Assembly: GCA_964476505.1 (NCBI GenBank)
Contig: CAYZAW010000025.1
Span: 1 to 32,900, forward strand
Length of the DNA: 32,900 nt
Origin: CAYZAW01 sp964476505
GTDB taxonomy: Bacteria > Bacillota > Clostridia > Christensenellales > CAG-138
Direction of reading: 5' to 3'
Positions 16,021 through 23,076 of the stretch are shown here, piece after piece. Made by a program: the position numbers and the translations under genes. How positions within the stretch are numbered: position 1 is the first letter of the stretch; each line of letters opens with the position of its first letter. Under the pieces are notes generated by a model, which did no database searches, was not told the origin of the DNA, and saw only the letters and a list, made by a program, of their open reading frames with translations.

Positions 16021-16071
16021 TGCTAACAAAACAATCGAAGTTAGCATAACATCATATAAATTATTAGGCAA
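16021..16071 (-). promoter_or_regulatory. Promoter and operator-like inverted repeat of the ABC exporter operon
   Basis: On the minus strand TTGCCT (16071-16066), a 17-base spacer and TATGCT (16048-16043) make a sigma-A-like promoter. TGCTAAC (16021-16027) and GTTAGCA (16040-16046) form a perfect 7-bp inverted repeat with a 12-base spacer that overlaps the -10 and covers the start site, a typical place for a MarR- or TetR-type repressor. Confidence 0.55.
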
Positions 16072-16119
16072 TCTCCGATTGTGAACTGTTTGGGAACATA
16101 TTCCGGCAGTAGGCAAATC

Positions 16120-16147
16120 TTGAAAATGTTCACTTCTACGTTATAAT
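16120..16147 (+). promoter_or_regulatory. Sigma-A promoter of the NlpC/P60 gene
   Basis: TTGAAA (16120-16125), a 16-base spacer and a perfect TATAAT (16142-16147). The start codon follows only seven bases later, at the place where transcription itself should begin, so the mRNA may be leaderless. Confidence 0.68.
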
Positions 16148-16153
16148 ACAACT

Positions 16154-17407
16154 ATGGATCAACAAAACAAAAACACAATGCCTAACCGGCAGCCTTCGTT
16201 TTTAACAAAGGCATGGACAGGCCTTCGCGCCGCCTTGAAACGCACGCGGGCGTTCTGGCTGTTTGCCTTTGCGCTTGCGGCAGCCGTGTTTTTTATACTG
16301 CCCTTTGCCATCAACGGCAGCCTTGTTCCCGTTTCTGCCGCGGCAGAGCGAACGATCCCCGTAACGCCGCCGCCTGTAACGCCCGCGCCCACTCCTGTTC
16401 CCGTACAGGCAGCAAAGGAGGAGGCTACGCCTGCCCCCACCGCTACCCCCGCGCCCACGGCACAGCCCGTGGTGTACCAAACGCTTAAGCGGGAGGATAA
16501 GGACGACGCGGTGGCTCTGCTGCAAGCCCGGTTGATGGAATTGAGCTATTTGGAGTACGACGAGCCCACCACGTTTTTCGGCCCCGCCACAGAGGCCGCC
16601 ATCACCCTGTTCCAGCGGGTACAGGGCATGGAGGAGGATGGTATCGCCACGCCGGAGCTGCAAGCTCTGTTGTTCAGCAACGCCACATCTCCCTACTGCA
16701 TGAAGCGGGGAGACAACGGCTCGGACATTCGCGGCATGCAGGACCGTCTTGCTTATTATGGATATTATGAAGACAAAATCAACGGCTATTTTGGCCTTGC
16801 CACCCAGCGGGCGGTACTGCGGTTCCAAAAGCGAAACAAGCTGGAGCAAACGGGCACCATCGACATGGACGCCCGTAACCTTTTATATTCCCCTAACGCA
16901 CGGTACTTGGTAGACCCAACGCCAACGCCCACCCCCAAGCCCACGCCTACGCCAAGGCCCAAGACCACACCGCGCCCCGGCGGCACCATCACCGCCACCG
17001 CAGCGCCGATCTCCGTGGTAGGCTCCGGCGTAGAGGCCATGATCGCCGTGGCGCAAAGCCAGCTGGGGCGGCCGTATGTTTGGAGCGAGGAATCTCCCGA
17101 GCGCGGGTTTGACTGCTCCGGCTTGGTGTATTACTGCCTGCGCTCCGTTGGTATCTCCACCGGACGTTACAATGCCATCAGCTTTAGCCAGGTATCCAGC
17201 TGGCAGCAGATCGGCAGCCTGTCGGAATGCGCGCGGGGCGACCTGCTGTTCTACAAATCCGATAAAAACCCCGCCGTGAACCATACGGGCATTTACTTGG
17301 GCGGCGGGCAGTTCATACACGCCTCCTCCTCCTCCGGCAAGGTGATCATCAGCTCCACCACAGATTATTACCAGCGAAATTTTGTGGTGGCAAGGCGCGT
17401 GTTTTAA
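16154..17407 (+). CDS. Membrane-anchored NlpC/P60 peptidoglycan hydrolase with two PG-binding domains
   Basis: 417 residues. A basic N-terminus is followed by one membrane helix (about 34-53) and a Pro/Thr/Ala-rich linker (about 67-107). Two PG_binding_1 repeats come next (about 112-174, FFGPATEAAITLFQ; and 185-246, YFGLATQRAVLRFQ), then a second Pro-Thr linker (255-275) and the NlpC/P60 endopeptidase domain (about 292-417). The catalytic residues are visible: Cys321 (GFDCSGLVYYC), His377 (NHTGIYLG) and His389 (FIHASS). It should cleave stem-peptide bonds in peptidoglycan on the outside of the cell. There is no Shine-Dalgarno sequence before the ATG at 16154. A downstream ATG at 16178 has none either. 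The next gene overlaps it (TAATG). Confidence 0.93.
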   Translation: MDQQNKNTMPNRQPSFLTKAWTGLRAALKRTRAFWLFAFALAAAVFFILPFAINGSLVPVSAAAERTIPVTPPPVTPAPTPVPVQAAKEEATPAPTATPAPTAQPVVYQTLKREDKDDAVALLQARLMELSYLEYDEPTTFFGPATEAAITLFQRVQGMEEDGIATPELQALLFSNATSPYCMKRGDNGSDIRGMQDRLAYYGYYEDKINGYFGLATQRAVLRFQKRNKLEQTGTIDMDARNLLYSPNARYLVDPTPTPTPKPTPTPRPKTTPRPGGTITATAAPISVVGSGVEAMIAVAQSQLGRPYVWSEESPERGFDCSGLVYYCLRSVGISTGRYNAISFSQVSSWQQIGSLSECARGDLLFYKSDKNPAVNHTGIYLGGGQFIHASSSSGKVIISSTTDYYQRNFVVARRVF

Positions 17408-18297
17408 TGGAAGGCTGTGTAGTTTGCCCCCGCCGCTGCGGGATAGACCGTTCCGTTTCTGTAGGCGTATGCGGTGCGGGCGCACTGCCACGGGTAGCCA
17501 GAGCCGACCTGCACTTTTGGGAGGAGCCTTATCTTTCGGGAACCGGCGGCGCGGGAGCGGTGTTCTTTTCCGGTTGCAATTTGCAATGCGTTTTTTGCCA
17601 AAACATGGATATTAGCCGAGCGCAAATGGGCTCCGTATGCGATGCGGAGGCATTATGCGCTATTTATTTGGCGTTGCAGGAACAGGGCGCTGCTACGCTG
17701 GATTTGGTAACGCCCACGCCCCATACGGATATCATCATGCATTCCCTGACGTTGGCAAAAAAGCGAGGGCTGACCATTCCCGTGGTGTACAACACCAACG
17801 CATATGAGCGTGTGGAAACGCTGCGGCGCTTGGAAGGCTTGGTGGATATTTACCTGCCGGACTTAAAATATGTTTCCGAAACGCTTTCTTTGCGCTATTC
17901 CGGCGCGGCGGATTATTTTTACTATGCCGCCCCCGCCATACAGGAAATGCAGCGGCAAACCGGTTGTCTTGTGTTAAACGAAAACGGCGTTGCAAAGCGG
18001 GGGCTTGCCATTCGGCATTTGGTGCTTCCGGGGTGCCTGCCCGATACACGCCGGGTTTTAGATTATATTGCGCACGATCTTCCCGCCGACACCGCCGTAT
18101 CCCTGATGCGCCAGTACACGCCCATGGGCGATGATCTGCCCGCGCCGCTAAACCGCCCCTTGACAAATCGCGAATATGAGCGGGCGGTAGCGTACTGCAT
18201 CGATATTGGGTTAACAAGAGTGCTTTTACAGGAAAAAGCAGCGGCAGATTCCGCCTTTACCCCGCAGTTTTTCCAGGATTTGCCCGGCCGTTCATAA
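17407..18297 (+). CDS. PflX-like radical SAM protein (COG1313 type)
   Basis: 296 residues, normal for the PflX family. An N-terminal cysteine pair segment (CVVCPRRCGIDR) is followed by the radical SAM cluster motif CNLQCVFC (CxxxCxxC, about residues 58-65) in SGCNLQCVFCQN. Later come VTPTPHTDIIM, YLPDLKYVSE and the conserved GCLPDTRRVLDYIA and MRQYTPMGD. The family resembles pyruvate formate-lyase activating enzymes, but its target is not established. The ATG overlaps the stop of the NlpC/P60 gene and has only a weak AAGG 12 bases upstream, so it is translated by coupling. No glycyl radical enzyme lies beside it; the nearest in the window is NrdD, which has its own NrdG activator. A wall hydrolase partner is unusual. 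Confidence 0.88.
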   Translation: MEGCVVCPRRCGIDRSVSVGVCGAGALPRVARADLHFWEEPYLSGTGGAGAVFFSGCNLQCVFCQNMDISRAQMGSVCDAEALCAIYLALQEQGAATLDLVTPTPHTDIIMHSLTLAKKRGLTIPVVYNTNAYERVETLRRLEGLVDIYLPDLKYVSETLSLRYSGAADYFYYAAPAIQEMQRQTGCLVLNENGVAKRGLAIRHLVLPGCLPDTRRVLDYIAHDLPADTAVSLMRQYTPMGDDLPAPLNRPLTNREYERAVAYCIDIGLTRVLLQEKAAADSAFTPQFFQDLPGRS

Positions 18298-18359
18298 TTT
18301 GTTTCCAATTTGACACATAAAAAACGCGAAAAATGCCTATATTTGACCTTGTGGGGCTA

Positions 18360-18388
18360 TTGAATAATTGTTTTGCCAATGCTATAAT
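18360..18388 (+). promoter_or_regulatory. Strong sigma-A promoter of a non-coding RNA
   Basis: TTGAAT (18360-18365), a 17-base spacer and a perfect TATAAT (18383-18388). The predicted start is near 18395. No open reading frame with a ribosome site follows before the terminator at 18560. Confidence 0.72.
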
Positions 18389-18394
18389 AGCGCC

Positions 18395-18597
18395 ATAAGG
18401 TAGGTTATGTTTTTTCCTTCCGTCCGGAGCACAGTATTCTTCATTGACTGTTCTTCCTCCTTAAAGACATAAAACGAACTACTTTGTACCATAATTATCC
18501 GCGACCTGTGCGGATGGGGCAACCAAACGGGAAGCGGCAAACCGGACGGAATTTTTTGAAAAGGGCTGAATGCGAAAGCATACAGCCCTTTATTTTA
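18395..18597 (+). ncRNA. Structured RNA of about 200 nt, family unassigned
   Basis: A transcription unit bounded by a consensus promoter and a strong terminator, with no plausible gene inside. A 10-bp perfect long-range stem closes it: TTCCGTCCGG (18417-18426) with CCGGACGGAA (18542-18551). Inside lie a hairpin ACAGT/ACTGT (18431-18435 and 18447-18451) and a hairpin TCCGC/GCGGA (18498-18502 and 18510-18514). A 6-bp alternative pairing GCACAG (18429-18434) with CTGTGC (18506-18511) would compete with both. A pyrimidine run CTTCCTCCTT (18453-18462) resembles the anti-Shine-Dalgarno end of 16S rRNA. An open rod with a closing stem and a size near 200 nt would suit 6S RNA, but I cannot recognise the conserved 6S bubble, nor any known riboswitch core. 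Confidence 0.58.
18560..18596 (+). terminator. Intrinsic terminator of the RNA gene, probably bidirectional
   Basis: AAAGGGCTG (18560-18568) pairs with CAGCCCTTT (18583-18591). After an A-A mismatch, ATGC/GCAT is capped by a GAAA tetraloop, and TATTTT follows. The minus-strand ROK kinase gene ends 17 bases away, so the hairpin can also end that operon. Confidence 0.85.
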
Positions 18598-18613
18598 TGT
18601 TTCATCACAAATC

Positions 18614-19564
18614 TTACTTACTGTTGTTATACAGCATGGCTGCACCTACGATGCCCGCATCGTTGCCCATCTGGGCGGGAACGACGGTGCCGTGCCCTTC
18701 AAAGAAGCAGCTTTCATCCACCCGGCGACGCAACGGCTTAAACAGGAAATCTCCCGCAGCGGACACACCGCCGCCGATTGCCACCACCTCGGGGTCTAAC
18801 AGGCTCATGATGGAGGCGACCGCGTCTCCCAGCGCATCCACATACTGGTTGAAAATGTTCTTGGCAATGGCATCCCCCGCCTTGGCGCAGTCGATCACAA
18901 GCTTGGCGGATACCTTATCCATATTGCCGCCGGCCTCGGTGCAAATGCGTCCGTTTGGATACTCCACGATGGAGCGCCTGCCCTGCTGCACCAGCCAGCT
19001 TGCGGCACAGATCGCCTCGATGCAGCCCTTGTTGCCGCAGGTGCACATGGGGCCCTTATGGGAAAGTATCATATGCCCCAGCTCCACACCGTGGCCCATG
19101 CCGCCGGAGAACATTCTGCCACCCAATATCAAGCCGCCGCCGATACCTGTGCCAAGCGTAAACAGCACCGCTGTTTTGCAGCCGCGAAACGCGCCCGCGT
19201 ACAGCTCCGCCAGCGCCGCGCCGTCCGCATCGTTGGCTAAGAACACCGGCACCTTTGGAAAATGCTCCTGCACCGCCGCGCGAAGAGGCACATCGTGGAA
19301 TTGCAGGTTGTAAGCATGAATCACCCGCTCGCAGGCGGGGTCGATGCTACCCGGCACCACCACGCCGATGGAGGTAAACTCGTCCGGCGCAATCTTCAAT
19401 TCCACCGCCAGCGCCACCACCTGCTCCGCCATCAATGCGGCGGTCTGCTGATACAGCTCTCCCGTGGGAAAGGGCACGCTGCGCCGCGCGATGATCTGCA
19501 TATCATCGTTTACAACACCCACGGCAATATTGGTTCCGCCAATGTCAAACCCTACATGAAGCAT
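18614..19564 (-). CDS. glcK: ROK-family glucokinase
   Basis: 316 residues, the usual length. It phosphorylates glucose (or a related hexose) with ATP in the cytoplasm. Motifs are intact: N-terminal phosphate loop FDIGGTNIAVG, catalytic NDAD (in FLANDADGAALAE), GTGIGGGLIL, and the ROK zinc site CTCGNKGCIEA (CxCGxxGCxE). There is no N-terminal helix-turn-helix, so this is a kinase rather than a ROK repressor. The ATG at 19564 has GGGGGA upstream. It follows hprK by 31 bases and is probably the last gene of a HAD-hprK-glcK operon, grouping sugar uptake control with sugar phosphorylation. The exact sugar is inferred from closest-looking family members. Confidence 0.92.
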   Translation of the reverse strand: MLHVGFDIGGTNIAVGVVNDDMQIIARRSVPFPTGELYQQTAALMAEQVVALAVELKIAPDEFTSIGVVVPGSIDPACERVIHAYNLQFHDVPLRAAVQEHFPKVPVFLANDADGAALAELYAGAFRGCKTAVLFTLGTGIGGGLILGGRMFSGGMGHGVELGHMILSHKGPMCTCGNKGCIEAICAASWLVQQGRRSIVEYPNGRICTEAGGNMDKVSAKLVIDCAKAGDAIAKNIFNQYVDALGDAVASIMSLLDPEVVAIGGGVSAAGDFLFKPLRRRVDESCFFEGHGTVVPAQMGNDAGIVGAAMLYNNSK

Positions 19565-19595
19565 AAAACAATCCCCCTATATTGCATTCTTTGTA

Positions 19596-20522
19596 TTATC
19601 TGTTTTCCAGCTCTTCCGACCAGCGCTTGTCGAATTCACGGGCTGCGTCGTACCCAAGCTTTTTCAAGCGGTAATTTCTGGCTGCCACCTCTACGATGAT
19701 GGCAAGGTTTCTGCCGGGGCGCACGGGCACCAGTATGATCGGCACCTTAACGCCTAGGACTTCCGTGTACTGCTCGTCGATCCCAAGCCGGTCGTAGGCC
19801 TTACCCTCCTGCCACATTTCCAGCTCCATGACCAAATCAATAGATTTTTCCGCAATGACCGCGCCTACGCCGTACATATAGCGAACGTCTATGATGCCGA
19901 TGCCGCGAAGCTCCATCAAATGCCGCGTTAAGGGCGGCGCGCTGCAGGACAGGCGGTTTTCCGCCACGCGTTTGATCTCCAACACGTCGTCCGCCACCAA
20001 GCGGTGCCCGCGTTTGATCAGCTCCAGCGCCGTTTCGCTTTTGCCCATGCCGCTTTCGCCGGTGAGCATCACGCCCACGCCGTACACATCCAAAAGCACA
20101 CCGTGTCGGGTGACCGTTGGTGCCAGCTTACGGTCAAAATAATTGGTGATTTTATGGCTGACCTTGGTAGTGGCGCTGTCGCTGCCAAACACCGGTATCT
20201 CCTTCTTTGCAGCCGCGTGTAAAAGCGCCTCCGGCGGCTGGTGGCCGCGCGCTACCACCACACAGGGCAGCGGATACTCCATCAATTCCTTCATGCGAAG
20301 CGCAAGCGTATCCTTTTCCAGCTGCCGCAGATAATGCAGCTCCGCATTACCCAGCAGCTGGATACGGTTGGACGCAAAGTGTGCGTAATAGCCGGTGAAT
20401 TGCAATCCGGGCCGGTTGATGTCGCTTTCGTCCACCGTAAACTCGCCGCGCCCTTGCTCCAATACGCGAAATTCTAAGTCTCGAGAAAACTCCTCCACGG
20501 AAATAACAGTGCTTTCGGGCAT
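19596..20522 (-). CDS. hprK: HPr kinase/phosphorylase
   Basis: 308 residues, as expected. The bifunctional enzyme phosphorylates HPr on Ser46 in the presence of glycolytic intermediates and reverses it at high phosphate, controlling carbon catabolite repression. The N-terminal domain (about 1-130) contains PEALLHAAAKKEIPVFGSD. The C-terminal kinase has Walker A GESGMGKSE, the following HRLVADDVLEI with the catalytic Asp pair, the family signature MELRGIGIIDV and the C-terminal PVRPGRNLAIIVEVAA. The ATG at 20522 has AGGAGG six bases upstream. It lies between a HAD hydrolase gene (12-base gap) and the ROK glucokinase. Confidence 0.96.
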   Translation of the reverse strand: MPESTVISVEEFSRDLEFRVLEQGRGEFTVDESDINRPGLQFTGYYAHFASNRIQLLGNAELHYLRQLEKDTLALRMKELMEYPLPCVVVARGHQPPEALLHAAAKKEIPVFGSDSATTKVSHKITNYFDRKLAPTVTRHGVLLDVYGVGVMLTGESGMGKSETALELIKRGHRLVADDVLEIKRVAENRLSCSAPPLTRHLMELRGIGIIDVRYMYGVGAVIAEKSIDLVMELEMWQEGKAYDRLGIDEQYTEVLGVKVPIILVPVRPGRNLAIIVEVAARNYRLKKLGYDAAREFDKRWSEELENR

Positions 20523-20534
20523 AACAGCCTCCTT

Positions 20535-21332
20535 TTACGCCTGTAATAAATACTCGATGAACCACGCAACGCCGTCTTTTTCGCAGGCGGGCGTGATGAT
20601 ATCCGCCACCGCCTTGACAACGCTCTGTCCGTCCTCCACGCACGCGCCCAAGCCCGCCATGCGGATCATCTCCAAGTCCAGCGTGTTATCGCCTATGGCG
20701 GCAGTCTCCTCTGGGCGAATGCCCAAGAGCTCCGCCGTTTTTAATATTGCGGTACCCTTATTGCAGCCAAAATGGTTCAGCTCTATAAAGCCCGGCTGGG
20801 AGCCCGCTACCTCCAGCCTGCCGGAAAACGCCTCCCGGAACCGCTGCTGCATTTCTACTTCCTGCTCCGGCGGCGCGTACACCAATACCTTAGGCACGTT
20901 GCTCCACCGGCGCTGCCGGATATCCGGCGTTACCGAAAAGGGTAGCGAGAGTGCGCTGGTATACCGCTTGGTAAACTCGTTTTCCGCCTCGAACACCACG
21001 GTGGAATCCTGATACAGCTGGGCATGCAGCCCTAAAGAATGCGCCAGCTCCAGTGCCTCGGTCACAAGCTCCGGCGGCAGTTCGTGCACGGAAAGCGTTT
21101 TTTCGCCTCGCGTATCCACGATCATTGCCCCGCCATAGGTGATGACCGGCCCTTGTATCGCAAGCTCCTGCACCACCGGTAGCGCACCCTTGTAGTTGCG
21201 CCCCGTGGCAACGGTGATATACAGCCCGTGCTCCCCGCCTTTTTTGATCGCTTCCAAATTTCCCCGGGAAATACGCCTGTCGCTGCCTACCAGTGTGCCG
21301 TCGATATCTAAAAAAAGCGCTTTATACTTCAT
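20535..21332 (-). CDS. Cof-type HAD hydrolase
   Basis: 265 residues from the ATG at 21332; an ATG at 21347 lies within the ribosome site and is rejected. HAD motif I is FLDIDGTLV with nucleophile Asp9 and Asp11, followed by a threonine motif in TVATGRNYKG and the C-terminal GDNTLDLEMIRMAG acidic motif. The large type IIB cap between them marks the Cof subfamily. Members dephosphorylate sugar phosphates, FMN or pyridoxal phosphate, and the substrate cannot be told from sequence. Its position before hprK and glucokinase suggests a sugar phosphate, perhaps to relieve sugar-phosphate stress (inference). Confidence 0.9.
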   Translation of the reverse strand: MKYKALFLDIDGTLVGSDRRISRGNLEAIKKGGEHGLYITVATGRNYKGALPVVQELAIQGPVITYGGAMIVDTRGEKTLSVHELPPELVTEALELAHSLGLHAQLYQDSTVVFEAENEFTKRYTSALSLPFSVTPDIRQRRWSNVPKVLVYAPPEQEVEMQQRFREAFSGRLEVAGSQPGFIELNHFGCNKGTAILKTAELLGIRPEETAAIGDNTLDLEMIRMAGLGACVEDGQSVVKAVADIITPACEKDGVAWFIEYLLQA

Positions 21333-21350
21333 ATACCCTTTCCTCATGCC

Positions 21351-21374
21351 GAAAAAGCGGGGCTGCCGCTTAAT
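21351..21374 (-). terminator. Weak terminator-like hairpin after the VanW gene
   Basis: On the minus strand AAGCGG (21371-21366) pairs with CCGCTT (21360-21355) with a five-base loop, then TTTC. It lies 19 bases before the HAD start, so it may only attenuate transcription into the HAD-hprK-glcK genes. Confidence 0.42.
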
Positions 21375-21424
21375 CGTACGCTCGTTTTTTCTATTGTAAT
21401 GAACTTCGCGTAAAAAAGAAAGTG

Positions 21425-22798
21425 TCAGGATACATTTTCGCCGTAATAAAGATCGGCGGACACATACACAACGCCCTGTATGGAACGATATGTGTCCTCA
21501 TAGGCCGTCACTTTTTTTATCACGGTTCCGTCCGCCGCGTAATAGGTTTTATAGGTTTTGGAGGTCTTTCCGCGATGCTCCGGCTTTTCCGTAACGCTTG
21601 TACCCGCAGGCAGGCTTGCGTCCAGCAGCACCTTTTTGCCAAGAGCGCGAAGCGTCCCCGTGCGCTCGGAGGAAACCTTTATCGTTACGCCGTTAGCTAA
21701 AGGCTTGCCGTAAATGGATACGGTAAGCGTTTTATCCTCGCCGGTAGAAGCAACAACGGTGATGGAAACATCGCTGGAATTGACGAATTTAAAATTGGGA
21801 CCGCCGGTGGAAATGGTAGCGTCTCTGCCGATATCCACATACCCGGACGGCCAACTGTGCGGACGCCGCTCGGTCACGGTCAAGTCTGCCATCATCACGG
21901 CGTTGAACAGCGTGGTAGATACCTGACACACCCCGCCGCCGTATTCCTGCTGGTACTTGCCGTCCCGTATGCCTGCCGCCTTGCGCCAGCCGGTTTCCGC
22001 GTTTCTGGGGCCGAGAATCGCATTGATATCGAACTCCTCGCCCGGCTGCACAGTTATGCCGTTGATAAGCGATGCCGCCTTTTTGATGTTGAACACCCGC
22101 CCTGCGGCATTATGGGGGGAGCGCTTGAAGCTGGTGGTAAAGGTGGCGATGCATTGACGCTCCGCCCGCGCCATTTCCACCGTATATGCAGGCGCTACCG
22201 CACGCGAAGGAACCGTTAGCGTTGTTTCCTGCCCCACGGCCTTTGCGGCGTCTGCAAATAGACCGATCACCGTTTCTTTTTCCACACAGCGCCCCGTTCT
22301 TGCTTCCTCGTAACGAAACAGCCCCGTCACGTTTGGGTCGAACTGCGCAGAAGCGTCCACCGGCGCAATATAAAAATGAGAGCAAACCTGATTAGCATGT
22401 GCCTCCATCGCCGCCGTGTCCAGCGAAAACGCCACAGGAATCGTGCGGGGCGACTGCCTCAAACCGTTATGCTGGGGCAGCCAAGCGGCCTCCCTAAGCG
22501 CGCTTTCCACATCGGCTACAAGCGGCAGCTTGGCTGCGTGCAGCGTAAGGCTGTGATCGCTTTCATCCGAAAGGCGCAGGTGATAATAGGTGTTGTTTAC
22601 GTCGCTTTGAAGCTTTTCCTGTACACGAAGCCGCGCGTTCGCAACGCTTAACCTAGATACGTTTACGCCCGCAATAAAGATGTCCTCCCCCAATTGGAAG
22701 GTTTCAGCCGGTACTTCTCCCCGGCGCACCGGCATACAGCCGGCAAACAGCAAAAGCGCCGCGACAAGCGCCAACAGCAGCCGCAGGTGTTTTCCCAT
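21425..22798 (-). CDS. VanW-family lipoprotein with G5-like C-terminus
   Basis: 457 residues from the ATG at 22798 (AAAGGA upstream). An ATG six codons earlier lacks a ribosome site. A signal peptide ends in the lipobox LLFAGC (Cys about 20), so the protein should be anchored outside the membrane. A PG_binding_4-like region comes first. The VanW domain follows (about 235-360), recognised by FNIKKAASLINGITVQPGEEF, then GGGVCQVSTTLFNAV, HSWPSGYVDIGRDATI and GGPNFKFVN. A G5-like segment with KTYKTYYAADGTVIKKV closes the protein. VanW proteins occur in some vancomycin-resistance clusters, but most, like this one, are ordinary wall-associated proteins of unknown function. No van ligase or dipeptidase genes are near, so resistance should not be inferred. 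Confidence 0.92.
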   Translation of the reverse strand: MGKHLRLLLALVAALLLFAGCMPVRRGEVPAETFQLGEDIFIAGVNVSRLSVANARLRVQEKLQSDVNNTYYHLRLSDESDHSLTLHAAKLPLVADVESALREAAWLPQHNGLRQSPRTIPVAFSLDTAAMEAHANQVCSHFYIAPVDASAQFDPNVTGLFRYEEARTGRCVEKETVIGLFADAAKAVGQETTLTVPSRAVAPAYTVEMARAERQCIATFTTSFKRSPHNAAGRVFNIKKAASLINGITVQPGEEFDINAILGPRNAETGWRKAAGIRDGKYQQEYGGGVCQVSTTLFNAVMMADLTVTERRPHSWPSGYVDIGRDATISTGGPNFKFVNSSDVSITVVASTGEDKTLTVSIYGKPLANGVTIKVSSERTGTLRALGKKVLLDASLPAGTSVTEKPEHRGKTSKTYKTYYAADGTVIKKVTAYEDTYRSIQGVVYVSADLYYGENVS

Positions 22799-22954
22799 CG
22801 CCGCACATCCTTTCATGTTGTATATCGCATATCAAATAGCTTGCCCGCATGCATTCTCTCCTATGAGCGGGGATACGCTGGCCATATCGTTCATTTTCGG
22901 CAGATTTCGGGGGGATTGTTATTTTTTTATTTTCTTCTGCGGCGAATGTTTTTC

Positions 22955-23010
22955 TTGCACTGAACGCATATATTTCGTATAATTGACAATATATTTTGCA
23001 CATGTATTCT
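22955..23010 (+). promoter_or_regulatory. Tandem sigma-A promoters of the AGCS symporter gene
   Basis: P1: TTGCAC (22955-22960), 17-base spacer, perfect TATAAT (22978-22983). P2: perfect TTGACA (22983-22988), 16-base spacer, TATTCT (23005-23010). The two promoters share one base, and P2 would start about 27 bases after P1. The rest of the 22799-23076 gap holds the dyads listed separately and no gene. Confidence 0.65.
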
Positions 23011-23051
23011 GGCATACATGTGTAAAAGATTGTTTAGCCGTATTATACGGC
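22996..23051 (+). promoter_or_regulatory. Two inverted repeats in the leader of the AGCS symporter gene
   Basis: Dyad A pairs 22996-23007 with 23014-23025: 12 bp including one G-T pair, perfect over the inner 9 bp CACATGTAT/ATACATGTG, six-base spacer. It covers the P2 -10 element. Dyad B is a 15-base palindrome GCCGTAT-T-ATACGGC (23037-23051). Neither is followed by a T tract, so operators (or mRNA stems in the P1 transcript) are more likely than terminators. Confidence 0.5.
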
Positions 23052-23076
23052 GATACTGTTTAGGGGGAGGTTTTTT

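Noticed and set aside
16092..16105. GGGAACATATTCC resembling a LexA (SOS) box
   Set aside because: The Bacillus-type box needs GAAC-N4-GTTC; the second half here is TTCC, and the flanking genes are not SOS genes.
18395..18597. Riboswitch or T-box in the region after pflX
   Set aside because: It ends in its own terminator and faces a convergent gene, so it controls nothing downstream in cis; no T-box, TPP, SAM, lysine or c-di-AMP core was seen.
21425..22798. VanW as part of a vancomycin-resistance cluster
   Set aside because: No vanA/B-type ligase, vanH, vanX or vanRS genes are nearby; isolated VanW proteins are common in Clostridia.
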